Below are positions 1-11,452 of a stretch of DNA of 64,000 nucleotides, one piece after another (positions within the stretch are counted from its first letter, which is position 1; each line of letters begins with the position of its first letter). The notes under the pieces are model-generated. The model saw only the letters and a program-made list of their open reading frames with translations, was not told where the DNA came from and did not search any database. Both the position numbers and the translations under genes were made by a program. Source of the DNA: Bondarzewia mesenterica (Eukaryota > Basidiomycota > Agaricomycetes > Russulales > Bondarzewiaceae); NCBI GenBank assembly GCA_004802705.1, contig SGPL01000064.1, positions 1 through 64,000 on the forward strand. Direction: 5' to 3'.

Positions 1-336
1 CCCAGCCCAGCCAAAATATGTCCGGATGACGATCTGGGTTCTCCGGGCCCCAGCCGTCCATGTCCGGATAAAAATTTTGGCTACCTCGGCCTCAAGGGTC
101 GAATTTGTCCGTTTTTCATCTAGCATTTTTGAATTTTCGCCCAAAATTTGTCCGGATCGGTATCTAGGTTCCCCTCCTATTATCGGGGGTCCTCCTCGAA
201 TGGGGTCGGATGTCCCCAGATCGGATCAAGATCCGCACTCCGCACTCCTCTCTCCAGTCGATACTTAAGTCCCTATATCCCCATCTTCCTATATAACCTC
301 TCCCATTGTCCCCTCCCTCCTCCACCTACCTCCATC
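1..336. other. Upstream region with a degenerate short repeat
   Basis: No gene seen. The 9-mer TGTCCGGAT occurs three times, at about 19-27, 61-69 and 149-157. The first and third lie in longer similar segments (AAAATNTGTCCGGAT followed by a related ATCT-GGTTC tract). The remainder is pyrimidine-rich and probably includes the promoter and 5' UTR of the FKBP gene that starts at 337. Confidence 0.4.
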
Positions 337-1024
337 ATGGTGAGCCCTCTCCTCCCGTGTCCCCGAGTCATGCTCATCTTGTCTCTCGTTTCAAAATTAG
401 GGCGTACACGTCGAAACCATCTCACCAGGCGACGGCACTACCTTTCCCCAGCGCGGCGGTCCGTGGTCCCTGCGTTCGCCTCCTCTTGCCTCATCGCTCA
501 CGTATCCAGCCTCTAGATAAGGTCACAATACACTACGTGGGCACCCTCCTCGATGGGAAGAAGTTCGATTCGAGTAGAGATCGGCAAGTCCATTCACCTT
601 TCTCTCCCCGCGCCGCTGTTTCCTGACGCCTCGCGCCTCGCAGCGGCTCTCCCTTTGAGACAGAAATTGGCACGGGGAAGGTCATCAAAGGTTGGGACGA
701 GGGTACGTGGACATCTTGCACCAAAAAAAAATCTGCGCCCTTTGCGCCCCCCGCTGCCGCTACCTCTGCCGTTTGACTCAATCATGATTATCGATCGGAT
801 CAGGTGTACCACAACTATCACTCGGGGAAAGGGCCATCCTCACAGCAACCCCCGATTATGTGCGTATTCCCCCTTCTCCGTCGCTTCTCTCCGCGTTCCG
901 CGTCGCTTCGCGCTCACCCCATTTCTTTCCGCAATCACAGGCATACGGCGCGCGAGGGTTCCCACCAGTGATACCGCCGAATTCGACACTCCGGTTCGAG
1001 GTGGAGTTGCTCAAGATCAACTAG
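337..1024 (+). CDS. FPR1: FKBP12-type peptidyl-prolyl cis-trans isomerase
   Basis: Small cytosolic FK506/rapamycin-binding prolyl isomerase of about 108 residues, the usual FKBP12 length. Six exons are visible: 337-339 (only the ATG), 401-458, 517-583, 644-702, 804-859 and 941-1024. The spliced protein starts [13 protein letters not shown] and keeps the family hallmarks: FDSSRDR (active-site Asp), [10 protein letters not shown] (pocket Trp), ATPDYAYGARG (pocket Tyr) and FEVELLKIN at the C-terminus. The intron at 584-643 needs a GC-AG pair with donor GCAAGT to keep the frame. The start codon is an exon by itself, followed at once by GTGAGC. The family assignment is very secure; the symbol follows yeast usage. 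Confidence 0.95.
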
Positions 1025-3375
1025 GCGTTGTCGCTCCCTCCCTTTCTCGGGGACGCTGTCGTGTCGTCGTTTTTTCTATCTCAGGCTTCGGACTTGACTT
1101 GGGCGCGTGTTTTTTCTTCTTCTTCTTTTTCGTTGCTGTGCCGTGCGTGTCCTGTGTGTGTCATTACTCATCTGTTCTTTATCGATTTGCACCTTCTCTG
1201 TATTCTTTTTTTTTTCACATCTCTCTCGTCGTCGCGTCCTGATCATGATCAAAACACGAACGTTCCTGAGTTGCGCAGCACATCGCGTGGAGACCCGAGT
1301 GCAGTACGGCCTGGTCATCAACTGAACATGAGCACCAACAGCGCGCGCCTCCCCATCCTCATCGTGATTTATCCCGGTGCATGTATGCGAACACGGTTCG
1401 ACGTTTGCGCGCGTCCGGGCTCGGCGACAGAACTGAGAGGACTGGGATCGATTAAATATCTAAATCAGAAAGATGGGGTCCGTTTATTTTTTCTCGACCC
1501 GAACGCCCACATCGAGAGAAGGCTCGATCGAACGAATTGTGCAGAACTTTATTGTCTGACAGTCCATTGCTGGCCGCGATAAATAGCCGTGGCGATCGTC
1601 TCGGCATTCGCAGAGGGTCATGCGATATCTGTGTGCAGAATATTCAACCGCAGATCGGACGGACCGCGCAATAAATCGAGCCGTTTCATTGGTTTCCGGA
1701 GGGTTGGCGGGGTTGGGGTGGGCCTTATTGAGCAGTGGTTGAGAACGTACGAGTGGAAAGGAAGTCGGCTTCCGATCGAGGGAAGTTCTCGTGCATGTTG
1801 TAAAGTTCGTCCGAGGACCGTTGAATGTGCCGTTTCGAGGTTGGAGTTAATGGATATTGAATCAAGAAGAAAGGAAGCTGGAAGGATGGATTCGAGGAGA
1901 GAAGGAGTTCGCACAGGCCTGCAGGCCCTGCAGGTTCGGGCGGCGATGGACATATGTAGGTAGCTGGAAGTTGTGTGTGCATGTTGCGGGGTGGGTTCAA
2001 CAAACCTTGCATCTCGCGATCCGGGCCTGTCCTAGATTGTAGTGGACTCCGCTTTCATCTATCGGACCTTCGATAGATCCCGTTTTGTTTGTGATGTGGG
2101 GCGGAAACGTGGGAACGTGGTTGAGATTGGCCGACTCTGCTGCAAAAGGTAACTCGGGGCGAAGTAAATGCGACGACGTCGACCTCGTTGGTGAAGCCAT
2201 CGACGCGTCACGGTCGCGAAAGTACGACAGCGATATTCAAAGAGACCCCTCGTACAGGGATTACAGCTTGCTTTGGGGAAGGGATGGCGAGGCTCGGGTG
2301 TATGTCAGTCATACCGAGACGCCGAGACGAGATCTATAACCAATGCGAGACGTCTATACCGACGGGTTTGTTCCGACGCATGCGTGCAATGCGTGCCGAT
2401 CGAGGGGGTTTCTGAGTCGACGCGTCGAGGGGCTTAAGATACTTCGACACTTCTGCTTCAGCGATTCGAAGTTCAATGGATTCAAATTAAACTTTCCTCG
2501 AATTTGACCTCGACACGGCAGATGGGGTTGCCAATCCGGAATCCGGATTGTGTTCAGTATGTATGTATGTATGTATGAACTGGGTTGCTTGCGAATGCAT
2601 TTTCTCGTACCGACGGGCCCCGGGTGGAGGGGAGGGCCAAAACGTAAGGCGTGCAGGGCGGGTGTGTTCCGTTCCAATGGTTCCATTGCTGCATTTCCTA
2701 GGTTGCCATATGCAGGTAGATGTAGGTGGGCAGGTGCAATTGCCTGCCCCATGCGCATGTGAGGGTCTCTATATATATGGTGGGCGCTCGGGGAGAAGGG
2801 GCTGATGCCAGTTCTTTTGGGGCTCAGGATGCGCACCAGCCAGATTAGATTAGTGGTTGCGGACAATTCGTGAGTCGAGGACTTACTGTGCTTACTTACT
2901 TACTGGAGCGTACACCACGCAATGCATTGATGAGTGAGGACTCCTAGTACTCAGCTGGGAATATGGACTCAAGGTGCAGCTGAGGAAGGTTTGATGCGTG
3001 ATTGAAGATCTGGAATACAGTCCAAAGTTGGATGATGGAACGTTTCTACGGGGTTGTGGGTCGTGATCAGCGCTCAGCAGTTCCAGGGCGAATTTTCTCT
3101 TTGAGGAGGGTTCGTGTTATCAGATGTTTGGAGGTGTCCCGAGGTCCCACAGTCTCACGGACACCGAAAATTGTGTGACAGGGAAGTGTGACGCATGACG
3201 TATTTACATAAAGTCTCTACTGCAGTTTAGCCGCTTCAAGCAAGTTTCACGCAAGCTCTTCCTTCTGCACAAGATATAGAGCACAGCGCCGCATCCAAAT
3301 TATTGACCTCCGACGTTCAAACGTTCAACGTCCAACGTTCCCCCACCACCGTCATCAAGCTCGTACATAACGACT
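1025..3375. other. Long intergenic region without a confident gene
   Basis: About 2.3 kb in which no reading frame resembles a known family or shows a convincing exon chain. It holds a pyrimidine-rich tract (about 1070-1240), a TGTA microsatellite near 2558-2577 and a 170-codon minus-strand open frame (2354-2866) that is low-complexity-like and unrecognisable. The right-hand end should hold the promoter of the antiporter gene that starts at 3376. Confidence 0.4.
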
Positions 3376-6172
3376 ATGGTGCTTCATCTGCTAGAAGTCC
3401 GTCATCCATTCGCATTGCCATTCATTTCACAAACTCGTCCGTCCAGGTGACAGCGCCAAGTTTGGCATATATCATCTTGGGTGGTTTCGTCGTAGCAGTG
3501 AGTCACTTTTGTTACAATGTTTCCGTATGCATGGCTCGAGTTGCGGCCTCCCTCGCACCCTGGTGGATGCATGCTATTTCCCTTTATTCGCGCTCGGCCG
3601 TTTGTTGACTGAAAGTTCGTTATAGTTCAGCATGATATCTTTACTGGTGCGAGAGAAGGTCAGAAAGATATATGTTTTCATTACCTGTCCTTCGCGCTGA
3701 CATGCGCGTTCCGACAGTTGTATCTCAGCGAAGTGGTCCTTGGGACAGGCTTTGGTATCCTCATGGGTCCCCATGTGGCCAACGTCTTTAACCCTCGTTC
3801 GTGGAGCGTGGAGAACGACAAGCTCACGCTCGAAGTCATGCGTATCGTCCTCGCCACGGGTCTTTTCGCCATCGGCGTCGAGCTGCCCCAGTCCTACATG
3901 GCGAAACACGCGAAGAGTTTGTTGATTATGGTCATCCCCACGATGGCATTCGGCTGGGTTGTAAGCGCCGGTACGCGTCCTTTCTGGTTCTTCCGGTTTG
4001 TTTGCGAGCTGATAAAAATGCACGTTTTGTTTGGGAAGCGTTCATATACTTGTTGTTCCCGAGGTTAGACTACGTTTCGGGATTGGCGATCTCCGCGTGT
4101 CTTACGCCTACGGACCCTGTGGTCTCTGCTGCCATCATCGGTCCGTTTTCTTTCTCTTCTTTTTCTTCGACAGGTCGTGTACTCATGTCAGGCGCGATAT
4201 GCAATATGTATTCGAACCTTACACACCGCGGAATGCAGGCGGAAAGTATGCCGTCAAACATGTTCCTGTCGGCATTCGCCATTTGCTCGCCGCCGAATCA
4301 GCGTCGAACGACGGACTGGCGTATCCGTTTTTGAGTATCTCCATTTATCTCACCACGGAATCGTATCGACAGGCATTCGGAGATTGGTTCCTCGTCGGCT
4401 GGCTTTGTGCGTCCTTCTTCATTTCACCCTTCGGTATCCCCTTCTTTGTGAGCGTAACGTGTTATGCTGATATCGATATCACATATTCACATGTCGCAGA
4501 CCAAGTCATCTTAGGTACCGTTCTGGGTGCCGTTCTTGGTGTGTCTTCTCATTCATCCATCTGGTCTCTTTCTTGACTAGTATCGGCGTCCTTTCCTTCT
4601 CTGGATTCGGCTCTGTTAGGTTTCGCGTTTTCTTATCTGATGAGATACACGCATCGCAAGGGCTTCATTGATCGTGAATCTTACGCAGTGCAATATCTCG
4701 CCCTGGTGATATTTATTATCGGCATCGCGAGCACGATCGGCACTGACGATCTTCTCGCCGCGTTTGCCGCCGGTTCGTACTTCACATCGCCCAGCACTGA
4801 TCTGACGTCCTCACATGGCTTTCCTCTCAAATTTCTATCGTGTTCGCAGGCAGCGCCATCTCTTGGGACGGCTATTTCAACGTGCAGATCGAGAATGAGA
4901 TGTTTTCGTCCATCATCGATCTTGTGTTTAACTGCGCATCATTCATTTACATCGGGGCGTGGCTCCCCTTCAACCAGTTTGACCAGCCAGAGTTAGGCAT
5001 CACGCCCTGGCGTCTCGTGGTCCTTTTTCTCGCCATCTTGACGTTGAGGAGGATCCCGCCGTTGTTGATGCTGTACAAGTTCATCCCCGAGATCGAGAAC
5101 TGGCGAGAAGCCCTTTTTTCCGGGCATTTTGGTGAGTGTATTGGCGACCTGTCCGAGATGTAGGTGGAAATTCTTTTGAGATGGCTGACTGTTTTATTCA
5201 CTCGACTCGTTCGAGTTTAGGTCCTGTAAGCTGTTTTTTTGTCTCGTATCTAGAGTCGCCTGTTGATGGCTAGTTGACTTGATTTATAGATGGGAGTGGG
5301 AGCCGTGTTCGTCTCGACGCTCGCTGCGACGCGTCTTGAGACGCCGCAGGACCCTCCTGAGAACCAAGAGCAGTTGCTAGCCGCTTCCATCCACCCAATC
5401 GTCGCGTTCGTCGTCCTTTGCTCCATCCTCATTCGTAAGCGCGTTCTCTTTGATCATGCTCAAACCAGTGAGAGTTGTACGTTCTGAATCGTTGGAGATT
5501 GACTATTCTTGTTTGACCGATGGCAGACGGCTTGTCCATCCCTTTCTTCTCTTTCGGCCGTAACGTGCATTCCCGCACCGTCACCCTCACGCGCACGCTC
5601 ACCTCCCGCAATGGCGATACCGCCGACTGGCTCCTCTGGGCACGTCGCTCGACCGGCCCCCGACGTCACGCAGATGCAGTTCCAAGCTGACGTGGAGGTG
5701 GGTCAGGCGGAGCGTATGTCGGATGATGCGGGGAAGGCGGGGACGGAGACGGAGACGAATTCGCCGGTTGTGCCGATGATGGAGGCGGGAGAGGAGGTGC
5801 AGGGACAGAAAAGAAATGGGGTCATACCGCTTGGGGAGGCCGGGATGCTGGAGGATCCATATCAGCCTGAGAATATCTTGACGAGGAGGATCTCGTCCAG
5901 GATCGGCAATTCCGTACGTGTTACCTCTCTCATGACTTACTTTTAATCAAACGAATGCTCACAAAATGACATTGAATTCACCCCTTTTTTAATATTACTA
6001 TTGACTTTAGGATATTCCGAATGAGATAAGAGAGCGTGGCAGTGATGCCGTCAACGGTCCTGGGCGAGAGGACGACGGGGTCGTCGGATGCGACATCGCA
6101 GACGAATGCATGCGAAATGCCCTAGTGCCCCCGCCGGTGCCCAAATCCGTCCGGTTCCCCGCAGCGCAATAA
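3376..6172 (+). CDS. NHA1: Plasma-membrane Na+/H+ antiporter (Nha1/Sod2 type, CPA1)
   Basis: Exports Na+ (and probably K+) in exchange for protons at the plasma membrane. Thirteen exons can be placed: 3376-3396, 3447-3497, 3626-3658, 3718-3970, 4039-4140, 4239-4406, 4500-4538, 4620-4772, 4850-5131, 5221-5225, 5290-5434, 5527-5913 and 6011-6172. Diagnostic segments are SACLTPTDPV, LLAAESASNDGLAYPFL (the transport-site Asn-Asp), RKGFIDRESYAVQYLALV, GTDDLLAAFAAGSAISWDG and SGHFGPMGVGAVF, the last spanning a 5-nt exon. The membrane core ends near ADWLLWARR. The hydrophilic tail down to KSVRFPAAQ lies in another frame, and a single surplus C in the C5 run at 5657-5661 would account for the shift. 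The first exon is short and is inferred from splice sites. Confidence 0.93.
5221..5225 (+). other. 5-nt microexon inside the antiporter gene
   Basis: The five bases GTCCT are flanked by a TTTAG acceptor and a GTAAGC donor. They supply two bases of a Gly codon plus a Pro codon, completing the conserved GHFGPMGVGA stretch between the exons ending at 5131 and starting at 5290. Without this exon the frame and the motif are lost. Confidence 0.8.
5657..5661 (+). other. Frame break at C5 run in the antiporter tail
   Basis: Upstream coding runs into a stop about nine codons further on. Dropping one C joins it to the long open tail frame that reaches 6172. A homopolymer overcall is the simplest reading; a real frameshift cannot be excluded. 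Confidence 0.6.
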
Positions 6173-7886
6173 CACAACGCTGGCGCTCTTCTGGGGGCGC
6201 GGCCGTGGTGGTCGGTTTCTTGAGGACTGCTGCGCGCCACATACCGGTTCTGTGATTCGCGTTTAGCTTTTTGCCGCCCTTCATCTTGACATTTTGTGCA
6301 AAGCCGTTTCCTTTTCATCGTGCTTTCATTTTTTCGATCATCGCATTTACATATCTAGATTCAGTACTCAGCGCTCAGCGGTCATGCATCAGGTGGGAGT
6401 CGCTTACACGGTCCCTGTAATACCGATGCCCCTTGTGTCCTTTGAAATCGAATGGCTCGTGTCCCGAGTGCCACCGAAAGGATCTCTACAGACTGAGAGC
6501 GAATCATGAGCGACGAGCACGAACACACTGGCATGAAAGACATCCGGGGAAAGGGGGGCGGGGAGACTGAGCTGCGAGATCATCGAGTGAAATTAAGACC
6601 AAAAGAAAATGAAGGAACCTGGCTAGTGACATCCAAACCAATCATCTGTATGCCTAGTCATAGCTCACCTTTCCCACTGCGTCCCGCGCGAGGACGAAGC
6701 ACCAAAGATGCGTTTCACTCCATGTCATATGGATAAGAAGGTGAGGTTGAACTCGACCTTCTTCCAGGGCATCGACGATCCAGAGTCAGCGTCCAAGATG
6801 CACTTACCGCGATGCCGACCATGCAACCCAAACCCGGCCACATACTCTGAATCAGGATCGATCGCACAGGATTGACATCGTAGAGTCGAAAGCAGCCCGA
6901 TCTGTACTCCGCCATGTGAGAAGCGGATCGTGACGATGGGACGTCTCATCAATGGGTGAGCTGGTCAAATGAGATGGCAGGACGAAGCCAACGAAACATC
7001 GTGAGGGGCGAGGACTCCCTGTTGAACCAAGTGTTTCGATATCCCGGTCACAAATCCTTTTTCATGGTGACATTGGGCTGTGATAAAACGCTCCATGTCA
7101 AGCGAAAGCTCGTATGGCACGATCGATGCATGTGCGGCAATAACCCACTGTTCCTAAATCGCAGACGAAACAACGAGAACGAGGGGATCGCGCGGGACTT
7201 CCTCGACGGGCCGCATACTAACATGTATGACCACAGAATACACCTCGGGTGGCACGCGGCAGGAGTGATCAGACGTTCGAGCCTAAACATCGGGAGGGAC
7301 GGGTCCAGCCTCTTCGCACATGTGGTCGCTTTTTATAAAGTTCCGCGTCGAAAAGAAACAGGCTCAAAAGCAAAAAGGAGGGTCAAGATCTGCTCGCAGA
7401 GAACGACGCTTGATGCCCGGGCACGGCGCGTACGTAATAAGAAACGTGGGCCCCCCTCCCGCGAGGGCCAGTAATACGACCCCGCGCTATCTCAGGCCTT
7501 GAACATGAATCAGCTTGTGTGCGCCAAAGTACTCATCGCACCTTGGCCTTAACCGGGAGCATTGGATGTGCGTTGTCGAAGGTGTCCCGCGAGCGCCAGC
7601 TTGCTTTAAGTTGACTTTGGGGGTGGGCGCGTGCATTATTGTACGATTCGTGCAATCGCGCGCTGTCTCATGTCGAACCCTCTCGATGCGTTCTACAAAT
7701 CTTCGCCGTAATATATTCATACTTCATCCAGTCTCGAGCGTCAGATCGCGAGCCTGCACACGGTAGGATGCGGGCTGCATAGTCCTGATGGGGATAACAG
7801 TTAATATTGAACGGAATCATCAGCGGCGCTAACTTATAAGTAGACGATACGGCTTGCCGGTCATGAAAAGCAAATCTCTTCGAGAA
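6173..7886. other. Gene-poor stretch with isolated exon-like frames
   Basis: No gene can be built with confidence. On the minus strand an ATG-started frame at about 6915 (MAEYRSGCFRLYDVNPVRS..., with a hydrophobic Gly-rich end) runs into a GTAAGT donor. Separately, a minus-strand frame at 6965-7153 starts right after a good CGATTTAG acceptor and stays open to a stop. Neither matches a family I recognise and their phases do not join simply. They may be remnants of one or two small genes. Confidence 0.25.
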
Positions 7887-8939
7887 TCATAGCCAGCGGA
7901 GGTCGACCCGGACGCGATTGAACCCGTCAGATTCATATACTGTACCTTCAAGAACAACAAAGAGCAACAACGATTTCGACATTCTTCCGGCAAGCGACCA
8001 ACGAGGAGCGTCAGGAATAAAAATTACTTCGTCAACGCTGAACTCCTCGCCAAAGAATGAGCTGGGCAAACAGCTATTGAGGGTTATCCGAAGCGCGAAC
8101 GAAAGCGCCAAAACCTTATAATCCGGGTTCTTGATGTTCTGCATTGACTTCCAAACATCGACACGCGTGGCTACCCACACCGCGCGCGCAATCTCAATGG
8201 TTTCCCAGAGATCGTCGAATGGTCGACGTGTTAATCCGCTACCGACAACATCCGCGCCAACCCCAGGAGCTCGAGATACCTAGACCGCCATGCAGACGCG
8301 TTGAGTGCAACGACGCTTCTAACAGGCTCTGCACCATGTTCTCCTAGAAGATCGATGGAAGCGACGAACACTTCGACAAGACCAAGTCCGCGTCCACGGC
8401 GTCCTCGCGACCCTGCAGGGATCGACGATGGTTGACTAAGTAGACGCGCAGTGCGGACGTGGGCGAGACCACGTCTATCCCGTGTGACTACGAAGGTGGG
8501 CGCACTGCAGGTGCGTCGCGATGTAGTCGTCGTCCGACCGTCCCGTCACGTCGAGTAGGCCAGTGGACAGCGCCCCGCACGCGTCGAGCAGGCCAGGTAC
8601 TTACATGAGCCCCGAAGGCGTAGGCAGTATCATGTCTCTACACACTCGACACCGTACATGGATTCGGCGGAACATCGCTTCCAATGTGTTATATAAAGAA
8701 CTTACCCCCGTATGCCTCAAACTCTAGAACCGTCTTGCGGTCTGCGTTTCCAACAGGTTCGACGACTCGCCATGTGCCTTCTGCATGTTTCCAGGATGGG
8801 CTTCAAATAAATATGGTAGAACCCGGGCAGCAAGTAGATTGGTGACCAAGTCTCTAGATAACGGGCGCAGTGACGGACAAGTCGAGTACTGCGTAGGCAG
8901 CACGGCTGGCACCAGAAGAGCTAAAAGAGAAAGCCACAT
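7887..8939 (-). CDS. Unidentified minus-strand gene or gene remnant
   Basis: Several protein-like frames lie in order but do not join cleanly. A possible first exon at 8939 starts MWLSLLALLVPAVLP, which looks like a signal or membrane segment. Next comes a frame reading GTWRVVEPVGNADRK up to a GTAAGT donor. A longer frame follows a GCAG acceptor near 8508 and includes GLVEVFVASIDLLGEHGA. The final frame includes DDLWETIEIARAVWVATR and ends at 7887. The last two would be continuous if the CCCC run at 8261-8264 were one base longer. I do not recognise a family. It could be an expressed gene with sequence errors or a decayed copy. Confidence 0.35.
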
Positions 8940-9491
8940 CTAAGCCGCTCCTGAGAGAGGAATCCATCCAGACGACGGTCGACCATGGTTCTGGTCGGTT
9001 GATTATCGAGCACCCGCCATACAGAATAAAATCTCAGAATTGTTGTCTCGGCCTTTGCATATGGTAGACTCTAGTATAGACTCAAGCAAAACACAGTAAA
9101 AAACGTTTCAACTGTTAAGACGAAGTTTCCGATGCAGTGTAGAAGAGGGTAGAGTTCGAATGTTCGAACGTAACAACCGTGAATCGCGATGATGTTGTGA
9201 GCAATTTTTGGTCATAATTACTTTAGGTAAACCCTTAACATCCCTATTCTTGGGCTTGCAGTAAACGATTCAGGTCAAGGGTTGCAGTCTGTGGCAGTCG
9301 CATACAGGAAAATCCTCTCCTGAGCTTCCGAGTCCTCCGACACGGTTACACAGATCAGCGGCGGGTGCCTCGCTGGCTCAAGACTGAATAAAACCCCGGC
9401 AGAACAAGACAAGAAACGATGCAAAAACCAGCGATTGCTTAGATGACTTGAACGAAAACAACCTGCTCGCAAGTGCAGTCACGAGAAATTG
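8940..9491. other. Intergenic region
   Basis: Between the unidentified minus-strand gene and the 3' end of the SSL1 gene. AT-rich in places, with no reading frame of interest. A tandem GTTCGAA pair at about 9154-9168 resembles half of a tRNA B-box, but no tRNA fold could be drawn around it. Confidence 0.4.
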
Positions 9492-11158
9492 TTATTTCTC
9501 GCACCCCGGACAGCAATGCACTACATCATGCACGAACACGTCGCAATCCGTGCAAAAGTCGTGGTGGCAGTTGGGACAGCGATACCGTCCTAAAGGACTC
9601 ATGCCCTCGGCCACTGGAACTGTAGCTCCCTGTGATGGATCCTTGAACTGCAAGGCGCACGCATGACAGCTGGCTGCCGGACTAGGGGCATCCTCTAGCG
9701 TCGTGCTATACGCCGATTCATCAAACGGGAGAGTACAGAAATGGTGAACAGCAGACTTACACGGCGGCGTACGACTTGACGGGAAATAGGTGGTGGTAGC
9801 TGCGTGCGAGGTGTGGCGAGCTTACAATCATGAGACCACAAACGTCGCAGTCCGTCGGGACGTCGCATACTTTCGCAAGACACCGTGGGCAGAGGAATCC
9901 TGCGCTCCGCAGCTCCGCATGACATACACACAGACTCGGGGGCGACGTATCCGGAAGGCGGGTTGGGAACCCCATCATCATGAGGTCTGCGGCCGGGTTG
10001 GTCATTCCCCCACCTATTGGGCGCGCGACAGCACGCTGTGCGGGGGGAGGAATGAGCTCAAATAAAAGGTCTTTGAAGTGCCCTTCGTTCATAGCGACGC
10101 CAAATTGGCCTGCCATGCAGATGGACCTGTAAAGGAATTGCACGTGCGCGAGAGGAAGAGATAGGTGCTCACCCCCCGTCTTATCGCATAGCTCGCGGCA
10201 AATCTTCATCTCCGCGGCGAGAGCGACTATAGATATGCGGATTTTGTCTTTGATGCAGGACTGGAGCGTGTCGTATATATTTCCGGGATCGACGGTTGTC
10301 AGAGAGCCAAATACGATGAGGATCTCTCGGGATGAATGAGTCGGAAGATGGCTTTGAGAGAATCAGGAATGCAAAGTCTAGAAAATCAGGAACTTTAGGA
10401 TACCTCATACTACTACGAGCCATTTCGATGGCGTTTTGTAGACTAGGCTCTCCTACGGGCTCCAGTTTATGTCTCTCGGATAGAGCTTTGAGAACATCCT
10501 GCGGATTTCCTGCGAATGAAAGTAAAGATACCTTCTGAGAGGGGGATAAGGCTAAGGACTCATACCAGACATTTCCCCAATTCGCTCTCCAAGTCCTCCG
10601 CGCATGCCGACTACACCGATCTGCCCGAGCGGATTCTGGTCAAACCATTCGGTGATAAATTCGCGCGCGTACTCCAGTGTAAGGTCGAAACGTGTCGGAC
10701 GCAGATCGCGGTCCATCATGGATGAGGAAAGGTCGAGGATCATGACAAGGTGTCGGATGATCGTGCGACGGATGGCAGCAGCAGGGGCAAGAAGTCTGTG
10801 ATGGCGACGTCAAAAACCACACGAAGATGGCTGGTGTGATGCCATACCTTCGTCTCCTCCCTCTGGCCACAAGCTCTGCCACAGCTCCCGTCAGACTCCC
10901 CGCTTCATCTTCTTGTACAGTGTCCCATGAGCGCGTATATGATGCCTCCCACGCGTATGGTTGCTAGTTGACAAAAGGGCCGACAGAATTAACAGTTTTG
11001 ACACCAACGTGAGATCTGACAGTATGCGAGAAGGGACATACCTCCTTCGCTTTTCCTTTACCCTTGTCTTTTTGACGGACGGCAGCTTTCTGCTTGCCCT
11101 TGGTTTTACCGCGGTGATCAGTTTCGTCAAAAATGGAGGCATCCGAGTCGGATTCCAT
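9492..11158 (-). CDS. SSL1: TFIIH core subunit Ssl1/p44
   Basis: Subunit of the general transcription and nucleotide-excision-repair factor TFIIH, where it regulates the Rad3/XPD helicase. The protein starts at 11158 with an acidic-basic tail ([18 protein letters not shown]), followed by an exon reading [20 protein letters not shown]. The von Willebrand A-like domain includes [19 protein letters not shown] and [14 protein letters not shown], and a Gly-rich [17 protein letters not shown] segment follows. A Cys-rich region, [17 protein letters not shown], leads to the C-terminal zinc module with [18 protein letters not shown] and CCPGCEK before the stop. Several short introns separate these parts. 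Order, motifs and length all match Ssl1/p44. Confidence 0.93.
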
Positions 11159-11452
11159 GTTCGTATAGTATCTGATACTGATTTAGTGGTGAATGGGATG
11201 TACTCGATCAATTGGCAGGAATACGGAAGGAGGATGTGACAAATATTGAAAATCTAAATTAGTCACGCTGCCGAAGTTGTATTGTCTACAAGTCGACATT
11301 GAATATTGAAGACTGAGATCTTAGCAAGTGCGGACTATGATACAAAGGCTGCCCAACAGTTCGACGGTGATGGTGAAATATGTTTCCCTACCGTACAACA
11401 GATGAAATCGTTGTCCGTGCAACCTGCTCTCTTGCTTCTGTCCAAGCGGACT

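Noticed and set aside
553..1242. Plus-strand open frame of 229 codons over the FKBP12 gene
   Set aside because: It runs through the introns and in a different frame from the conserved FKBP12 exons, and its content is low-complexity.
2558..2577. Short TGTA repeats, considered as repeat array
   Set aside because: Simple microsatellite without spacers; not CRISPR-like, and CRISPR is not expected in a fungus.
2354..2866. Minus-strand open frame of 170 codons
   Set aside because: No domain, His/Pro/Arg-rich random-looking composition and no splice context; probably chance in GC-rich DNA.
7048..7290. Minus-strand ATG frame of 80 codons
   Set aside because: It reads through a likely intron and the protein-like part of this stretch lies in another frame; no coherent gene model.
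9151..9170. Tandem GTTCGAA, possible tRNA B-box
   Set aside because: No A-box, no acceptor stem and no cloverleaf could be drawn around it.
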